Of a stretch of DNA of 64,000 nt, positions 62,614-64,000 are shown piece after piece. A program made the position numbers and the translations under genes. Each line of letters starts with the position of its first letter. Within the stretch, counting starts at the first letter, position 1. The notes below the pieces were generated by a model. It was not told the DNA's origin. It did no database searches and saw nothing but the letters and a program-made list of their open reading frames with translations. This DNA comes from DASXKD01 sp963703605 (GTDB lineage: Bacteria; Actinomycetota; Actinomycetes; Streptosporangiales; Streptosporangiaceae). The stretch is taken from NCBI GenBank assembly GCA_963703605.1, contig CAVPFC010000030.1:95896-159895 (forward strand). Direction: 5' to 3'.

Positions 62614-62763
62614 ACCAGTTATATCCAGCGCCGGCTGCAGATCGGCTATAATCGCGCCGCGTCGCTTATGGAACGCATGGAGAAAGAAGGCATCGTCGGG
62701 CAGGCGAATCACGCCGGCAAACGCGAAATCCTCGTTGAAGCCGCGGCGGACGAGCCTTATTGA
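62614..62763 (+). CDS. ftsK: DNA translocase FtsK, C-terminal fragment
   Basis: 49 residues, TSYIQRRLQIGYNRAASLME then RMEKEGIVGQANHAGKREIL and a short tail to TGA at 62761, match the gamma winged-helix domain at the extreme C-terminus of FtsK, which reads KOPS sequences. The rest of ftsK is missing; homology starts abruptly inside DNA shared with the acidobacterial TPR gene. The sequence is of Bradyrhizobium type. Confidence 0.85.
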   Translation, partial: TSYIQRRLQIGYNRAASLMERMEKEGIVGQANHAGKREILVEAAADEPY

Positions 62764-62810
62764 GATTCTGGGGAGGGGCGATCGTTCAAAGGATTGGCGG
62801 CGCAGCCAGA

Positions 62811-62909
62811 GCATGTCTCGGAAAAGTGGGAACCGGTTTTCCGAAAAAGACATGCGACAACACATGAATTTAGAGCACATCCCGATCCAATCTAATCGGG
62901 ATGCGCTCT
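62811..62909. repeat. Paired palindromic intergenic repeats of Bradyrhizobium type
   Basis: Two imperfect inverted repeats, 62811-62855 (arms GCATGTCT/AGACATGC with GGAAAA/TTTTCC inside) and 62872-62909 (arms AGAGC..ATCCCGAT / ATCGGGAT..GCTCT), 16 bases apart. I know this pair as a frequent intergenic element in Bradyrhizobium and Rhodopseudomonas genomes. Confidence 0.75.
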
Positions 62910-62984
62910 AGCTGCGAATTCGCCATATGACTTTGCCAACAAACGCCTAGTGAGGCGTACGTGCGCAAAGCACGGGAGAGGGTG

Positions 62985-63754
62985 ATGATGGGATCGGGGT
63001 CGGGCGGTCGTGCTGGCCATGGCGTGCGTCGTGTTCTTCCGCTGCTGCTGCTGCGGTGGCCGAAGACGTGCCGCTGCCGACGCCGGCCCCGCGCGCGAAG
63101 GCCGGACCCGCTGCCGCTCCGCCGGCGGCTGCGGCGGCACCCGCGCAACCCGCCTCGAAGGGATTCTTCCCGTTCTCGCTGTTTGGCAACAAGAGCCCGG
63201 TCAAGCCAGGCGGCCAATTTCGACGCCAAGCAGCGCGATGCTCGACAAGGTGTCGAACTATTTGTCGAGCGTGCAGACCATGGTCGGGAACTTCGTGCAG
63301 GTCGGCCCCGACGGCCGCCGCGTCGACGGCAACTTCTCGATCCAAAAACCCGGCAAGGTCCGCTTCCAGTACAATCCGCCGAGCCCGATCGACATCATCG
63401 CCGACGGTTCCTCGGTCGTGGTCCGCGACCGTTCGCTTCGAGACGCGGATTCTATCCGCTGTCGCAGACGCCGTTGCGGTACCTGCTTGCCGATCACATC
63501 GATCTTCTGCGCGACACCTACGTCATCAGCGTTTCGTCCGACGACACCTTCGTCACTGTGGTGATCGAGGAAACCCAGTCGATGACCGGCACCAACCGGC
63601 TGATGATGATGTTCGACGCCAAGAACACCCAGCTCAAACAGTGGACCGTCACCGATCCACAGGGTCTAGTACCCCCACGGTCGCGGTCTACAATCTGGAC
63701 TCGGTGAAAAAGCCCGATCCGAATTGCTTCTTTGTCATCAATTACATGAAATAA
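62985..63754 (+). pseudogene. lolA: LolA-type outer-membrane lipoprotein carrier gene with several frameshifts
   Basis: Pieces of one LolA-like protein are spread over all three plus frames. A signal-peptide fragment VLAMACVVF lies near 63,010; AAAAAVAEDVPLPTPAPRAK runs from about 63,038; SAMLDKVSNYLSSVQTMVGN and DGNFSIQKPGKVRFQYNPPS from about 63,230. FYPLSQTPLRYLLADHIDLL and TFVTVVIEETQSMTGTNRLM follow from about 63,440, and PTVAVYNLDSVKKPDPNCFF to the stop at 63752. At least four shifts are needed (near 63,000, 63,035, 63,225, 63,438 and 63,667). LolA carries lipoproteins across the periplasm. It follows ftsK, the order seen in Bradyrhizobium. Poor sequence quality is as likely as true decay. 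Confidence 0.75.
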
Positions 63755-63759
63755 GCGCT

Positions 63760-63960
63760 TCACGGCGGCGCCTTGCCTACGATGCTGTAACGGCCCGGCG
63801 CGATCACGTCGTTCGGGTCGAGCGCGGTTTTGATTGCCGCACACGCATCGCGAAACGCCGGCATCGCCTGGCGCATGTGAAAGTCGTGGTAATCCACCGG
63901 CGCGCGGCCGACGAACACGCCGCGGGCGCCGACCTCTTCCGACATTTTCCGGTAGCAGGC
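63760..63960 (-). CDS. FAD-linked oxidase (vanillyl-alcohol oxidase/cresol dehydrogenase-like), C-terminal end
   Basis: The last 65 or so codons on the minus strand give ADACYRKMSEEVGARGVFVG, then FRDACAAIKTALDPNDVIAP and GRYSIVG, the characteristic C-terminal end of VAO-type flavoproteins (LDPNxxLAPGRYGI motif). An in-frame stop appears upstream at about 63,980, probably another frameshift, and the rest lies outside the window. It converges on the LolA-type gene. Confidence 0.65.
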   Translation of the reverse strand, partial: ACYRKMSEEVGARGVFVGRAPVDYHDFHMRQAMPAFRDACAAIKTALDPNDVIAPGRYSIVGKAPP

Positions 63961-64000
63961 GTCAGCAATACGTACTCGTCAAGCAGACGCTGACATAACA

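Noticed and set aside
1..64000. CRISPR arrays, tRNA or rRNA genes
   Set aside because: No regularly spaced 25-40 bp repeats with unique spacers, no cloverleaf ending in CCA context, and no rRNA-like sequence noticed by eye; a tRNAscan run would be decisive.

Overview
The window reads as three pieces of DNA from different bacterial lineages joined end to end, most likely an assembly chimera from a soil-type metagenome. Positions 1 to about 18,206 are very GC-rich with actinomycete gene content (SepH, MMPL transporter, FtsH, many GTG starts, a leaderless promoter). From about 18,225 to about 62,605 the base composition drops and the gene set is that of an acidobacterium (Mfd, SurA-type isomerase, divergent Hfq, large glucan synthase, NfeD/slipin pair, spacers made of short degenerate repeats). 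The last 1.4 kb (about 62,614 to 64,000) is alphaproteobacterial and Bradyrhizobium-like: the end of ftsK, a paired palindromic intergenic repeat and a LolA-type gene. Genes are cut exactly at both switches: sucA has lost its N-terminus at the first; a TPR gene and ftsK are both truncated at the second.

Actinomycete part: the end of isocitrate lyase, a membrane protein, a family 2 glycosyltransferase, an MMPL exporter closed by a strong hairpin terminator, sepH, a repeat-bearing spacer, a frameshifted PEBP-like lipoprotein gene, a membrane-anchored disordered protein, ftsH, a glutaminyl cyclase, an aldo/keto reductase and a MarR-GNAT fusion gene whose start codon lies inside a 24-bp palindrome. 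It ends with a compact minus-strand group: arfB, a thioredoxin-like fusion gene, and a UGSC-type gene. In the last, an in-frame TGA is followed by Gly-Ser-Cys and the same frame continues for 83 conserved-looking codons, so it is best read as a selenoprotein. This is the most interesting biology in the window.

Acidobacterial part: sucA (5'-truncated) and sucB, the latter split by a decayed element that replaces its lipoyl domain; a SnoaL-like protein, a secreted esterase, glmS (with the catalytic Cys apparently replaced by Ser), a GH97 glycosidase with one frameshift, a GMC oxidoreductase, a heptose-phosphate adenylyltransferase, mfd, a SurA-like isomerase, a FabZ-like protein with His to Tyr in the active-site motif, dusB, an MFS transporter, an FAH-family enzyme, pterin carbinolamine dehydratase, an Hfq-like protein, holB and tmk, a glucan synthase lacking the C-terminal phosphorylase domain with its ABC exporter, moeA, purA, trxA, glgA, prfB with the usual programmed frameshift, lnt, a SPOR protein, slipin and NfeD.

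I saw no tRNA or rRNA gene, CRISPR array, prophage or biosynthetic gene cluster. Frameshifts are rare in the two large segments (one clear case each outside the decayed element) but dense in the last kilobase, which suggests low sequence quality there.
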